Positions 36,509-45,120 of a stretch of 64,000 nt of DNA are shown here, one piece after another. The stretch covers positions 434,001-498,000 of the forward strand of contig NZ_NGUQ01000037.1 of assembly GCF_002179965.1 (NCBI RefSeq). Reading direction: 5' to 3'. The notes below the pieces were generated by a model. It did not search any database. It was not told the DNA's origin and saw only the letters and a list, made by a program, of their open reading frames with translations. Made by a program: the position numbers and the translations under genes. The DNA is from Pandoraea sp. PE-S2T-3 (GTDB lineage: Bacteria > Pseudomonadota > Gammaproteobacteria > Burkholderiales > Burkholderiaceae). Within the stretch, counting starts at the first letter, position 1. Every line of letters begins with the position of its first letter.

Positions 36509-37144
36509 TCAACTCGCACCAGTATCACTCGCTAGGAAGCGAGCATAGTTTTCTGCCAATTTCTTTCTGGCGGACTTAAGTGTTTTGGTCGGTTCGGCGA
36601 TTTTCTTCAATCGTTCTAGCCGCCTTATTTCTTTTTCGGGTTGGGTGATATTTTCTTTTTGCCTCAACCACTCAAGATTTGATGCACGATTGTCTGCCGG
36701 ATTCCCATTCTTGTGATTGATAACAACCTCGTGCGAATTTCCCGGCGTGACCCACGCTTTTGCAACCAAACGATGCACGTAATGAGATTTTCGTTTTCCG
36801 TTCTTGTTAAATAATCCAACTTGTCTGTGGCCTGCGGAAAGTACGGACTGAGACAGCATTTTTCCGGTTTTTTTGTTAGTGATGTTCCCAAGATTGGAAA
36901 CCTGATATAGGTCTTTATATCCCCATATGTCTTGCCACTGCTCTGGCTCGGTTTCTTTGCTCAAATCAAAATCGGGAAATCTTGCTCTCAGTGCAACTTG
37001 GCTCGTATCTTTGGCCGCATAAAACTCAATGGCCCAGTCCAATAGCTCGTCACGCTCCTGAGAGCTGAGCTTATCCAAGAGCTTTTCGGAAAGCTTGGAC
37101 TGCTTAACGGCAAGTTTGTCGTTGTTAGTTTTTCTTTGTTTCAT
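36509..37144 (-). CDS. NUMOD4/HNH endonuclease-like protein
   Basis: A 211-aa protein in clearly AT-richer DNA than its neighbours. The NUMOD4-type segment EQWQDIWGYKDLYQVSNLGN is followed by an HNH core (VINHKNGNPADNRASNLEW) with the usual His and Asn residues. Such proteins are phage-borne or free-standing homing-type endonucleases. The N-terminal 80 residues are charged and helical (KLSEKLLDKLSSQERDEL). Starts at 37195 and upstream are possible; I chose ATG 37144. It has inserted between the AsnC regulator and a DUF4148-like gene. Confidence 0.75.
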   Translation of the reverse strand: MKQRKTNNDKLAVKQSKLSEKLLDKLSSQERDELLDWAIEFYAAKDTSQVALRARFPDFDLSKETEPEQWQDIWGYKDLYQVSNLGNITNKKTGKMLSQSVLSAGHRQVGLFNKNGKRKSHYVHRLVAKAWVTPGNSHEVVINHKNGNPADNRASNLEWLRQKENITQPEKEIRRLERLKKIAEPTKTLKSARKKLAENYARFLASDTGAS

Positions 37145-37210
37145 CACGTGCACTCTGTTCCGTAAGGCGGGTTCTTGACCGAGAGGGGGAATCATAGCGT
37201 CCTGCTGTCT

Positions 37211-37232
37211 GATTTGTATCCCCATGTGTCCC
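37211..37232 (+). promoter_or_regulatory. Direct-repeat operator, copy B (DUF4148-like gene)
   Basis: TTTGTATCCCCATGTGTCC: TGTATC and TGTGTC are spaced ten bases. It is 160 bp upstream of the small exported protein at 37393, in the same orientation relative to its gene as the copies before the redoxin and Ohr genes. Confidence 0.5.
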
Positions 37233-37392
37233 GCACCCCCACCGCTACATCCACTAACACCCGACACCTTCCCAGACAAACGGCAGATACCTCCCGAAGT
37301 TTAAATAGCAACAACGGCGGATCGATGCGGTGGTATCGCAAAGCAGCCCACGATCCGGGCGTTGCTCTATTTGAACCTTTTGGAGAATCACC

Positions 37393-37626
37393 ATGAAAGC
37401 ACTGATGATCGCTGTTACCCTCGCTACCCTTGGCACCGCAGGCGTGGCGTTTGCTGCTGGCACGAACGACGTACTCACGAGCACTGGCAATGCTGTGCAA
37501 GCGGCACACTGGACGCCGGAAAACGGTCCGGCACTGAGCGCTTCGCAGGTCCACAACCAGCTCGTCGCAGCTGAAACGTCAGGTCAGATCGATCACCTGA
37601 ACATGACGCTGTACAAGGGGGCGTGA
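37393..37626 (+). CDS. Small exported DUF4148-like protein
   Basis: A 77-aa protein with an Ala-rich signal peptide cleaved near VAFAAG, leaving a mature part of about 55 residues with LSASQVHNQLVAAETSGQI. The LsrxqVxxqLxxaexxG pattern resembles DUF4148 proteins, which are numerous in Burkholderia and uncharacterised. GGAG lies before the ATG at 37393. A very strong bidirectional terminator follows. Confidence 0.72.
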   Translation: MKALMIAVTLATLGTAGVAFAAGTNDVLTSTGNAVQAAHWTPENGPALSASQVHNQLVAAETSGQIDHLNMTLYKGA

Positions 37627-37692
37627 GCAACCACAAGTTTCGAAACGCAGGAAACGGCTGTCGCTCACGCCGCGGCAGCCACCCGAAACAAA

Positions 37693-37733
37693 AAAGGGCG
37701 GGACGACATGAAAAATATGTCGTCCCGCCCTTT
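37693..37733. terminator. Bidirectional rho-independent terminator
   Basis: AAAGGGCGGGACGACAT (37693-37709) pairs perfectly with ATGTCGTCCCGCCCTTT (37717-37733), seven-base A/T loop, flanked by A-rich and T-rich sequence. It separates the convergent DUF4148-like and ohr genes and should stop both. Confidence 0.9.
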
Positions 37734-37819
37734 GTGTTTCCAGCAACGCCGCAATAAAGCCGTCCGGTGCCACCTCCCCATCAACCACTCAACGGGAAAC
37801 AGCACCGAACGATCCCACA

Positions 37820-38239
37820 TCACACCAGCGTAATCGTCACGCCAATATTCCCGCGCGTGGCCTTCGAGTACGGGCAGGTGTTATGCGCGGCATCCACCAA
37901 AGCCTGCGCCGTGTCTCGCGGCACGCCGGGCATGCTCACATTAAGACGCGCTTGCAGCGCATACCCATCGCCCACACGGCCAAGGTCGACCTCGGCATCG
38001 ACCGACAAATCTTCCGGCAGCGCCACCTTGGCAGCTTGCGCCGCCAACCCGATGGCACCAATGAAGCATGCCGACCAGCCAGCCGCGAACAATTGCTCGG
38101 GATTCGTGCCGGTGCCCTTGGTGCCGGGCGACGACAGGGCGATATCGAGCCGTCCGTCGTCGCTGCGTGCAGTGCCGTCGCGTCCGCCCGAGGTGGTGTG
38201 GGTGCGGCCGGTGTAGAGAACTTTGTCGAGTTGGGTCAT
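37820..38239 (-). CDS. Organic hydroperoxide resistance protein (Ohr/OsmC family)
   Basis: A 139-aa thiol peroxidase that reduces organic hydroperoxides, using lipoylated partners in known Ohr proteins. The two redox cysteines are Cys58 in [11 protein letters not shown] and Cys122 in [13 protein letters not shown]. The N-terminus [17 protein letters not shown] is typical of Ohr. The ATG at 38239 is preceded by GGAGG. No OhrR gene is adjacent. Instead a TTTGTATC direct repeat lies about 180 bp upstream, shared with a redoxin gene. Confidence 0.92.
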   Translation of the reverse strand: MTQLDKVLYTGRTHTTSGGRDGTARSDDGRLDIALSSPGTKGTGTNPEQLFAAGWSACFIGAIGLAAQAAKVALPEDLSVDAEVDLGRVGDGYALQARLNVSMPGVPRDTAQALVDAAHNTCPYSKATRGNIGVTITLV

Positions 38240-38419
38240 GAGGTGCCTCCGCTGAGTACTGAGTAACGAGTAATGCGCCATGGATCGACGCGAAAACGAT
38301 GTCCGTGCCGGGAACGTCCCGGCCCTTGCAACATCGACTTCTCGCATTGAACTAAGCGGCTGTATCGGCCATGTGTCTGCACAGCGCTCGCAGGCAACGC
38401 TTTGTGTCCGTGCCCGCGT

Positions 38420-38442
38420 CAGATACATGGCGATACAAACTC
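38420..38442 (-). promoter_or_regulatory. Direct-repeat operator, copy C (ohr gene)
   Basis: GATACA at 38422-38427 and 38432-38437, ten bases apart, followed by AAAC; read towards ohr it is TTTGTATCGCCATGTATCT. A weaker copy in the opposite orientation, TGTATCGGCCATGTGTCT, lies at 38361-38378, making an inverted pair upstream of ohr. Confidence 0.5.
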
Positions 38443-38463
38443 AGCAGGGTCAGCGGGGCTGCC

Positions 38464-38751
38464 TCACAGCAGGTCGGTTACTTGCGGGTGCGATTTGACC
38501 GGCGAAAATTCGATAACGCGGTAGTCCGCCAGACCGTGAATGTGGAACGGGTCCTGCGCGATGAGCGCATCGAGCTCGGCGCGAGACACCTTGCCGGAGA
38601 CGACGATCACGCCGCCGTCGCGCGGGTTCTTGGGGCCGGACGCGATGAACAACCCGCGCGCATATTGCGTGGCAAGAAACTCACGATGCGCTACGAGTTG
38701 CACGTCGATCGCGCTCGTGGGTTGCAGGTAAGTCAGTTCGACGATGTACAT
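38464..38751 (-). CDS. YciI-family protein
   Basis: A 95-aa single-domain protein of the YciI family (dimeric alpha-beta barrel). Conserved features are the N-terminal MYIVELTYLQP strand, HREFLATQYARGLFIASGPK with the conserved His, and DPFHIHGLADYRVIEF, which carries the His-Asp pair proposed as an active site. YCII relatives include dechlorinating enzymes in aromatic degradation, but most are uncharacterised. It lies upstream of ohr on the same strand. Confidence 0.88.
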   Translation of the reverse strand: MYIVELTYLQPTSAIDVQLVAHREFLATQYARGLFIASGPKNPRDGGVIVVSGKVSRAELDALIAQDPFHIHGLADYRVIEFSPVKSHPQVTDLL

Positions 38752-39151
38752 CCTGTGATCCTGTCCGAGTGGGGAGTGAAGTGCGCCATGGCGCCGCAGT
38801 CGGCCAGTGTATCAAGCCGGGTTGCAACGCGTGCAACCCGGGGCGTCATCCACCCCATGAGCCGGTTGTATCGTCCGAGCCATCGCCTCAGCACCCCGAA
38901 CCACCTCGCCTTGTTACCTTGTTAATTACTTGGCATGCCTGACGACCGTCCCGAAAACCACTATCACGGCGAATGAATGATGAACATAGGTCGTCATTCG
39001 CTTGCCAAGATTTTTACTTTCCCCTACGCTGCCTCCGCCGTTGTTTGTTTCATACGGCGCAACCGCGTCCGCGCGATCCGCTCCCGATTTGCCACCACCG
39101 GACCCTGAAGGGTTCTGGCGCGTCGTTTCGCGTCCGGCATTTCGCGCGACT
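38752..39151. other. 400-bp intergenic region upstream of the TonB operon
   Basis: No convincing gene. It holds the YciI promoter side, a perfect palindromic hairpin at 38817-38841 and then unremarkable sequence up to the ModE-type operator at 39152. Open frames on the minus strand here overlap the TonB gene and look spurious. Confidence 0.5.
38817..38841. promoter_or_regulatory. Perfect 10-bp inverted repeat upstream of the YciI gene
   Basis: CCGGGTTGCA (38817-38826) and TGCAACCCGG (38832-38841) flank ACGCG. It is about 65 bp upstream of the YciI start. It may be an operator or a leader hairpin; there is no T-run to make it a terminator. Confidence 0.45.
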
Positions 39152-39179
39152 ATCGTTATATAAGTCGATATATAACGAC
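39152..39179. promoter_or_regulatory. ModE-type molybdate-responsive operator
   Basis: ATCGTTATATA (39152-39162), six bases, TATATAACGAC (39169-39179). The inner ten bases of each arm are a perfect inverted repeat. From memory, the ModE consensus is ATCGCTATATA-N6/7-TATATAACGAT; this site differs at one base in each arm and keeps the spacing. It ends 29 bp before the TonB receptor start and overlaps a possible -10 (TATAAC), which fits repression by molybdate-loaded ModE. Confidence 0.82.
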
Positions 39180-39208
39180 TAACAACAAGACGAAGAGGGG
39201 ACAAAGCA

Positions 39209-41227
39209 GTGCGTTTTACGATGAAGAAGTTGTCGAAGCGTAAGCTTCCGTTGATGGTGGCGGCAGCGATGTCGTCGACCATGGGGTATGCCGTAGAAGA
39301 ACCGGTATTCGAGTTGGGCCGCGTCGACGTGACCGCGAAAAGCGATCGCATGCCGATCGGCACGCAAACGCTCGACGCCGACCAGATCGAGCAGGCCAAC
39401 CGCGTCACGGTTGGCGCCGCCCTCGACATGATGCCCGGCGTGAACATCTCGAAGGTCGGGCCGCGCAACGAAGAGATGGTGTACGTGCGCGGTTTCGACA
39501 TGCGTCAGGTGCCGGTGCTCATCGATGGCATCCCCGTCTATGTCTCGTACGACGGCTACGTCGATCTCGCGCGCTTCACCACCTTCGACATCGGCGCGAT
39601 CGAAGTCCAGAAGGGCTACAGCACGGTGCTGGCCGGTCCGAATACGCTGGGCGGCGTGATCAATCTGGTCGGACGCCGTCCGCAAAGCACCTTCGAAGGC
39701 AACATCGGCGGCGGCCTCGTGTTCGACCGCAAGTTCGCCAACAACGGCTATCAAGGCAACTTCAACCTCGGCAGTAATCAGGGCCTGTGGTACTTCCAAG
39801 TCAGCGGCTCTTATCTGGAGCGCGATTTCTACACGCTGTCCGATGCGTTCAAGGGTGCCCCCGCGCAAGCCCCGGGGCGACGCAACAACTCGGACAACCG
39901 TGACAAGAAGATCAACGTCAAAATTGGCTTCACGCCGAACGCGACCGACGAATACTCGCTGAACTACATCAATCAGGTCGGCAGCAAGGGCAACCCGCCT
40001 TACGCCGGCACTGACCCCACGCAGAACGTGCGCTACTGGCGCTGGCCGTACTGGGACAAGGAAAGCCTCTACTACATCTCGCGCACGCAACTGGGCAGCG
40101 ACAGCTACCTGAAAGTGCGCGCCTATTACGACCGTTACAAAAACGGTCTGAGCATGTACGACGACGCCACGTATTCGACGCAGCTCAAGAAGTCATCGTC
40201 CAACTCGTCGTATGACGATCACACGTGGGGCGCAAGCGCCGAAGTCGGCACCAAGCTCTTCACCGCCAATACGGTGAAGTTCGCGGCGCACATCAAGAAC
40301 GACTTCCACCACGAAATCAATCCGGGCAAACCGGACCAGCATTTCGAAGACGCCACGCTGTCGTTCGGTCTGGAAGACACCCACGAATTCACCGACCGGT
40401 TTGCCGTGCAAGGCGGCGTGAGCTACGACAAGCGCATCACGCGGCGTGCTGAAGACGTCAATGCCGCGAACCAGATCATCGGGTTCCCGAAAGACAACGT
40501 CGACGCGTGGAATCCGCAACTGGGCATGGTGTACAAGACCTCGCCGACCGGCAAGCTGCACCTCGGCGTCGCTGAGAAGAGCCGCTTCCCCACGATCAAG
40601 GATCGCTACTCGTATCGCATGGGCACAGCCATCCCGAACGCCAGCCTGCGCCCCGAGCACGCCACCAACGTGGAAATCGGCTACAGCGAGCGCATCGCGC
40701 CGGGCACCACAGGGGCGGTGAACCTGTTCTACAGCGATATCCGCAACCTGATTCAGGCCGCATCGCTTCCGGCCAGCGCTTGCAGCAGCCCGCCGTGCAC
40801 GCAGATGCAGAACGTCGGGCATGTGGTGGCGCAGGGTATCGAAGCCTCGGTGAATAGTCAGATCGGCGACGACATCGAAGTCGGCGGCAACTACACGTAC
40901 ATCAATCGTCAGAACCGCAGCGATCCGTCGATTGTGCTGACCGATGTGCCGCGCCATAAGCTGTTCCTGTATGGCAAGTGGAACATCACGTCGAAGGTCG
41001 CGGTGAGCGGCGATACGGAATTCACGTCGTCGCGCGTCAGCTCGAGCGACGGGCGTCGCGTGGCCGCCGGGTTCGGTATCGCCAACGCAAAACTCGCGTG
41101 GAAAGTGGTGCACAACGTGACGGCGGAATTCGGCGTGCGCAATATCTTCGATCGCAACTACGCCTACACCGAGGGATACCCGGAAGCCGGTCGTAACTAC
41201 TACGTGAATCTGAATTACGCGTTCTGA
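39209..41227 (+). CDS. TonB-dependent outer-membrane receptor
   Basis: A 672-aa receptor that takes up a metal chelate or other scarce nutrient with TonB/ExbBD energy. After the signal peptide (ending MGYAVEE) comes the plug domain, with VTVGAALDMMPGVNISKVG and VYVRGFDMRQVPVLIDGIPV. The beta-barrel ends with Phe (NYYVNLNYAF). GTG 39209 has GAGGGGA about ten bases upstream; ATG 39221 is an alternative. A ModE-type operator lies just upstream. Its stop overlaps the start of the binding protein (TGATG), so the genes are coupled. Ligand is unknown; a molybdenum or tungsten complex is inferred from the operator. Confidence 0.9.
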   Translation: MRFTMKKLSKRKLPLMVAAAMSSTMGYAVEEPVFELGRVDVTAKSDRMPIGTQTLDADQIEQANRVTVGAALDMMPGVNISKVGPRNEEMVYVRGFDMRQVPVLIDGIPVYVSYDGYVDLARFTTFDIGAIEVQKGYSTVLAGPNTLGGVINLVGRRPQSTFEGNIGGGLVFDRKFANNGYQGNFNLGSNQGLWYFQVSGSYLERDFYTLSDAFKGAPAQAPGRRNNSDNRDKKINVKIGFTPNATDEYSLNYINQVGSKGNPPYAGTDPTQNVRYWRWPYWDKESLYYISRTQLGSDSYLKVRAYYDRYKNGLSMYDDATYSTQLKKSSSNSSYDDHTWGASAEVGTKLFTANTVKFAAHIKNDFHHEINPGKPDQHFEDATLSFGLEDTHEFTDRFAVQGGVSYDKRITRRAEDVNAANQIIGFPKDNVDAWNPQLGMVYKTSPTGKLHLGVAEKSRFPTIKDRYSYRMGTAIPNASLRPEHATNVEIGYSERIAPGTTGAVNLFYSDIRNLIQAASLPASACSSPPCTQMQNVGHVVAQGIEASVNSQIGDDIEVGGNYTYINRQNRSDPSIVLTDVPRHKLFLYGKWNITSKVAVSGDTEFTSSRVSSSDGRRVAAGFGIANAKLAWKVVHNVTAEFGVRNIFDRNYAYTEGYPEAGRNYYVNLNYAF

Positions 41228-42678
41228 TGGAGCAGGGTATGCAGGCAGTGGCAGGCAAGACGATTCGAACGTTCGCATTGGCAGCATTCGCGGCGATCAC
41301 GGCATTTTCAACACTCGCGACTATGACCGGCGTCGTGGCAACGGCCCGTGCGGCCGATGCCCCGGCGACAGTCGCGCCACCGAAGGCCGCGAGTGCATCA
41401 CAACGCGAAACCCTGACGGTGCTCACGAGCTATCCGGAGGAGGTGGTCGCGACCTTCGAGCGTGCATTCGAGAAGCAGCATCCGGAGATCGCGCTGCAAA
41501 TTCTGTGGCGTCAGCATCGCGATGCCTACGACTACCTGCAAGGCCCGAAGCAGGGCGGGGTCGACGTTTATTGGTCGCCCGCCGTGCGCAACTTCGCCGA
41601 TCTCGGGCAGGAGGGTTCCCTGCGCAAGCTCGACGTCGATCTCACGGGCTTGCCGTCTCACGTCGGCAAGTTCCGCATCTCCGATCCGGACGGGCGATTC
41701 GTCGCGTCGGAAATTGCCGGGTTTGGCTTCATGCTCGACCCGGCGGCGCTCGCCCGTCAGGGCCTTCCCGCACCTAAAACGTGGCAGGACCTCACGCTGC
41801 CGCGCTATCGCGGACACATCATGTTCCCGGTGCCGAGCCGTGTGGGTTTCGCGCCCACGTTGCTCGACGTCGTGCTGCAAGCCGAAGGTTGGGACAAGGG
41901 CTGGGCATTGCTCTCTGAGGCGGGGGCGAACTTCGTGTTCGCGGAGACAGGCGGCGCGTTCGCCAGCTTGTCGCATGGCATGCGTACGCCGATTTCGGTA
42001 GCGGTCACCATCGATTTCTTCGCGAGTTCCGCCATTGCGAATGGTGCGCCGCTGACCTTCGTGTACCCGCCGGGCACGGGCTATTCACCGGCGCACATCG
42101 GCATCTTGCGCGATACGCCGCACCTCGGCGCGGCGCGCACGTTTGTCAGCTTCGTGCTATCCGACGCCGGGCAACGGCTGCTGTTCGCACCGGACGTGCG
42201 CAAGCTCCCGGTACGCCCGAGCGTGTATCGCGATGCCCCGAAGGGGACGTACGACCCGTTTGCCGCCAACGCGGCCACAGCAGGCGTGACGTATGAGGAG
42301 ACGCTGGGCCTCGCGCGCTATTCACTCGACAACGCGCTGTTCGACGTATTCCTCACGCGTCGCAAGGCCGAACTGACCGAACTCTGGACACGCTGGCATC
42401 AACTCGCTGGCACGGAAGGCAACGGTACCGTGAAGCCGGTGGCGGGCGTCGATGCCGTGTGTCTCGAGAAGGCGCACGCGTTGCTGACGCAGCCGCCGAT
42501 CGACGCCAGCACGGCCGCCGATCCGGCGCTGCGATCAACGTTCGACCGTAGGCGCCAAGACCCCGCTGCACAGACGAAGGCCAGTGCGCTGGAGACGACT
42601 TGGTCGCAGGCATTGAACGCTCGCACGGCACACGTGCGTGAATGGCTCGCCGACGGGGCAGTATGTTCAGGCAAGTAG
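41227..42678 (+). CDS. Periplasmic solute-binding protein (iron/polyamine-type)
   Basis: A 483-aa exported protein with a signal peptide ending ARAADA. The domain starts LTVLTSYPEEVVATFERAFE and contains GVDVYWSPAVRNFADLG and GFGFMLDPAALARQGLPAPK, typical of Fe3+/2-aminophosphonate-type binding proteins. The roughly 110 C-terminal residues (FDVFLTRRKAELTELWTRWH onwards) go beyond the usual 340-aa length and contain two Cys (VCLEKAH and VCSGK). No permease or ATPase gene follows. Its ATG overlaps the TonB receptor stop, so it should receive what the receptor imports. Confidence 0.82.
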   Translation: MEQGMQAVAGKTIRTFALAAFAAITAFSTLATMTGVVATARAADAPATVAPPKAASASQRETLTVLTSYPEEVVATFERAFEKQHPEIALQILWRQHRDAYDYLQGPKQGGVDVYWSPAVRNFADLGQEGSLRKLDVDLTGLPSHVGKFRISDPDGRFVASEIAGFGFMLDPAALARQGLPAPKTWQDLTLPRYRGHIMFPVPSRVGFAPTLLDVVLQAEGWDKGWALLSEAGANFVFAETGGAFASLSHGMRTPISVAVTIDFFASSAIANGAPLTFVYPPGTGYSPAHIGILRDTPHLGAARTFVSFVLSDAGQRLLFAPDVRKLPVRPSVYRDAPKGTYDPFAANAATAGVTYEETLGLARYSLDNALFDVFLTRRKAELTELWTRWHQLAGTEGNGTVKPVAGVDAVCLEKAHALLTQPPIDASTAADPALRSTFDRRRQDPAAQTKASALETTWSQALNARTAHVREWLADGAVCSGK

Positions 42679-44093
42679 CGCAGGCAGGGCAACGCCGGTG
42701 GCGAGGACGTCTGTCGGCAATTGTGGCGAGCATGGTGAGTGTGACGGGCGTTGCAGGCGGTCTGACGCCGCTCGATGCCGCGTCGCAATCCGTTGCCGCG
42801 CCCATCACAGCGCCCACGACAGCACCCGTGACACGCGAAGCGTTCGGCATGCCGATGGCGTCCGTAGTGGACGACGACGCGTCACTCGCGCAATTTGCCG
42901 AAGGACGTTCGCTGTTCCGGCAGAGTTGGGTGGTGTATCCGTCAGCCGACCGACGTATTGCCGGACTCGGTCCGGTCTACAACCAGATCTCGTGCATCGC
43001 GTGTCACGTGAAGTTCGGACGCGGCAACGCGCCGCTTGGCCCGGACGAAGCGCCTCGTGGCCTGCTCGTACGTTTGAGCGTGCCGGGCAGCACGCCGACG
43101 GGCGCCCCGCGCGAGCATCCAAACTACGGCGATCAACTCGGCGACAAGGCCATTCCGGGCGTACCCGCAGAAGGGCAGGTGCGCGTGCGCTACACAGAGC
43201 GGATCGAGCGGCTGGCTGGCGGAGAAACGGTTCGCCTGCGCGTGCCGCAACTCGTGTTCAGCGATCTGGCGTTCGGACCGCTCGGGCACGGCACGACGAC
43301 ATCGGCGCGGGTGGGTTCTCCGGTCTACGGACTCGGCTGGCTTGAAGCCATCGACGACGCGACACTGCACGCCTTGGCCGCTCGCCGTTTGCCGGATGGC
43401 GTGCGTGGGCGCGTCAATCGCGTGTGGGACGTGGCCGCCAAGCGGCAGGTCGTCGGGCGTTTCGGCTGGAAGGCCAATCAGCCGTCGATACGTCAACAGA
43501 TCGCAAGCGCCTTCGTCGGCGATCTGGGCATTACGTCGCCACTGTTTCCCGAGAAGACTTGTCCCGCAGTGCAGACCGCGTGCCGTGCGGCCCCGACCGA
43601 TGGCCAGTCCGATCTGAGCGCCACGCAACTCGACGCCATCGAATACTTCCAGCGCACGTTGGAAGTGCCACCGCGTCGCGATATCGATGACGTGCAGGTC
43701 AAGCGCGGCGAGCGGCTCTTCGCGCAGAACGGATGCGCCGCATGCCACACGCCCAGCGTGCGCACGGGGGCGTTCCCGCCGTTGGCTGCCATGGCCAATC
43801 GCGAGATATCGCCTTACACCGACCTGTTGTTGCACGACATGGGGCCGGGGCTGGCAGATGGCCGTCCGGACTTTCTCGCCGGGCCGCGTGACTGGCGCAC
43901 GCCGCCGTTGTGGGGGCTGGGATTGGCGGCGCTGGTGAATCCCGACGCGACCTATCTGCACGATGGCCGCGCCCGTACGGTGCAGGAAGCCATCCTGTGG
44001 CACGGCGGCGAAGGGCAGGTCGCACGAGAGCGGTTTCGCGCCATGTCGCCGCAGGCACGCGCCGATCTGTTGCGATTCCTGATGTCGCTATAA
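42663..44093 (+). CDS. Di-haem cytochrome c oxidoreductase (DHOR family)
   Basis: A 476-aa periplasmic c-type cytochrome. Two haem motifs are present: CIACH at residues 111-115 and CAACH at 358-362. The family, annotated as thiol oxidoreductase or di-haem peroxidase-like, has WGLGLAALVNPDATYLHDGRARTVQEAILWHGGEG near the C-terminus, seen here in part as YLHDGRARTVQEAILWHGGE. The signal peptide is residues 1-40. The ATG lies 16 bases inside the binding-protein gene. It could change the redox state of the imported metal or oxidise its ligand; that is inference. Confidence 0.87.
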   Translation: MFRQVAQAGQRRWRGRLSAIVASMVSVTGVAGGLTPLDAASQSVAAPITAPTTAPVTREAFGMPMASVVDDDASLAQFAEGRSLFRQSWVVYPSADRRIAGLGPVYNQISCIACHVKFGRGNAPLGPDEAPRGLLVRLSVPGSTPTGAPREHPNYGDQLGDKAIPGVPAEGQVRVRYTERIERLAGGETVRLRVPQLVFSDLAFGPLGHGTTTSARVGSPVYGLGWLEAIDDATLHALAARRLPDGVRGRVNRVWDVAAKRQVVGRFGWKANQPSIRQQIASAFVGDLGITSPLFPEKTCPAVQTACRAAPTDGQSDLSATQLDAIEYFQRTLEVPPRRDIDDVQVKRGERLFAQNGCAACHTPSVRTGAFPPLAAMANREISPYTDLLLHDMGPGLADGRPDFLAGPRDWRTPPLWGLGLAALVNPDATYLHDGRARTVQEAILWHGGEGQVARERFRAMSPQARADLLRFLMSL

Positions 44094-44113
44094 GCGATCC
44101 GGTCGCGAAGCCT

Positions 44114-45049
44114 TCAGGGGGTGGCGACCGGCGCCCGGTTGGCCTGCGCCATTTCCATCGACACCGTCTTCGCGACATCGATGAATGCGCGCAGTGCCGC
44201 CGGCATGCGCACGCGGCTCGGGTGATAGAGATAGAAGCCCGGCGTCAGCGGCGACCACGCCTCAAGCAGCGGCACCAACCGGCCGGACTGCAAATGCGGT
44301 TTCATCCAGTCTTCGGTCCAGACGGTCACGCCAAGACCGTCGAGCGCCGCTTGCAGGGCGACCGCGCAGTCGTTAACGATTAGCGTGCCTTTGACGGAAA
44401 TGTCGAACCATTGCCCGTCCTTCGCAAATTCCCAGTTGTACACACCGCTCTGACCCGCGCGACGCCAGTTGATGCACTTGTGCCGGTGCAGGTCTTGCGG
44501 CGTTTCCGGGCGGCCATGCTTGCTCAGATACTCGGGTGAGGCGACGGCAATTTGCCGCAGGTCCGGGCCAACGCGCACCGCGACCATGTCCTGATCCACG
44601 TGCCGGCCGAGTCGAATCCCCGCGTCGAAGCCGCGCGCAACGGTGTCGCCGAGGCTCTCGTCGCTGGTCAGATCGAGCACGACGTCGGGGTACTTCTCCT
44701 GAAACACGCCGAGCATCGGCTGAAGCAAATGGATGATGGCCATTTGCGGCGCGCAGACCTTGAGCGTGCCGGCCGGGCTGTCGCGATAGTGATTCACCTC
44801 ATCGAGCGCAGCGTTGAACTCGGCCAGCAACGGTTGCATGCGCTCGAACAAGGCGTTGCCCGCCTCCGTGAGGCTGATGCTGCGGGTTGTCCGGTTGAAG
44901 AGACGCACGCCCAGACGCTCCTCCAATGACCGGATCGTCTGACTGAGCGCCGACGGCGAGACGGCCAGCGCATTCGCCGCACGAGCAAACGCGCCTTGCT
45001 CGGCGACCGTCACAAACGCCCGGATGTCCGCAAATTCGCTGCCTCGCAT
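44114..45049 (-). CDS. LysR-family transcriptional regulator
   Basis: A 311-aa LysR regulator. The helix-turn-helix is GAFARAANALAVSPSALSQT (residues 19-38), followed by SLEERLGVRLFNRTTRSISLTEAG, seen as LFNRTTRSISLTEAG, and the effector domain from about residue 90 (GTLKVCAPQMAI). It resembles the CrgA/AaeR-like branch. It is divergent from the amidohydrolase gene and 20 bp from the convergent cytochrome gene, so the amidohydrolase is the likelier target. Confidence 0.9.
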   Translation of the reverse strand: MRGSEFADIRAFVTVAEQGAFARAANALAVSPSALSQTIRSLEERLGVRLFNRTTRSISLTEAGNALFERMQPLLAEFNAALDEVNHYRDSPAGTLKVCAPQMAIIHLLQPMLGVFQEKYPDVVLDLTSDESLGDTVARGFDAGIRLGRHVDQDMVAVRVGPDLRQIAVASPEYLSKHGRPETPQDLHRHKCINWRRAGQSGVYNWEFAKDGQWFDISVKGTLIVNDCAVALQAALDGLGVTVWTEDWMKPHLQSGRLVPLLEAWSPLTPGFYLYHPSRVRMPAALRAFIDVAKTVSMEMAQANRAPVATP

Positions 45050-45090
45050 TATGTATTCCCAGCTTCACAAAGTATGAAAAGTATAGGTGA

Positions 45091-45119
45091 TTGTCGCGCC
45101 ACACGCCGGTCTTTACATT
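45091..45119 (+). promoter_or_regulatory. Possible sigma-70 promoter of the amidohydrolase
   Basis: TTGTCG (45091-45096) and TACATT (45114-45119) are spaced 17 bp. Each matches the consensus at four of six positions. It would start transcription just at the beginning of the structured leader (about 45121-45127). Confidence 0.4.
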
Positions 45120-45120
45120 G

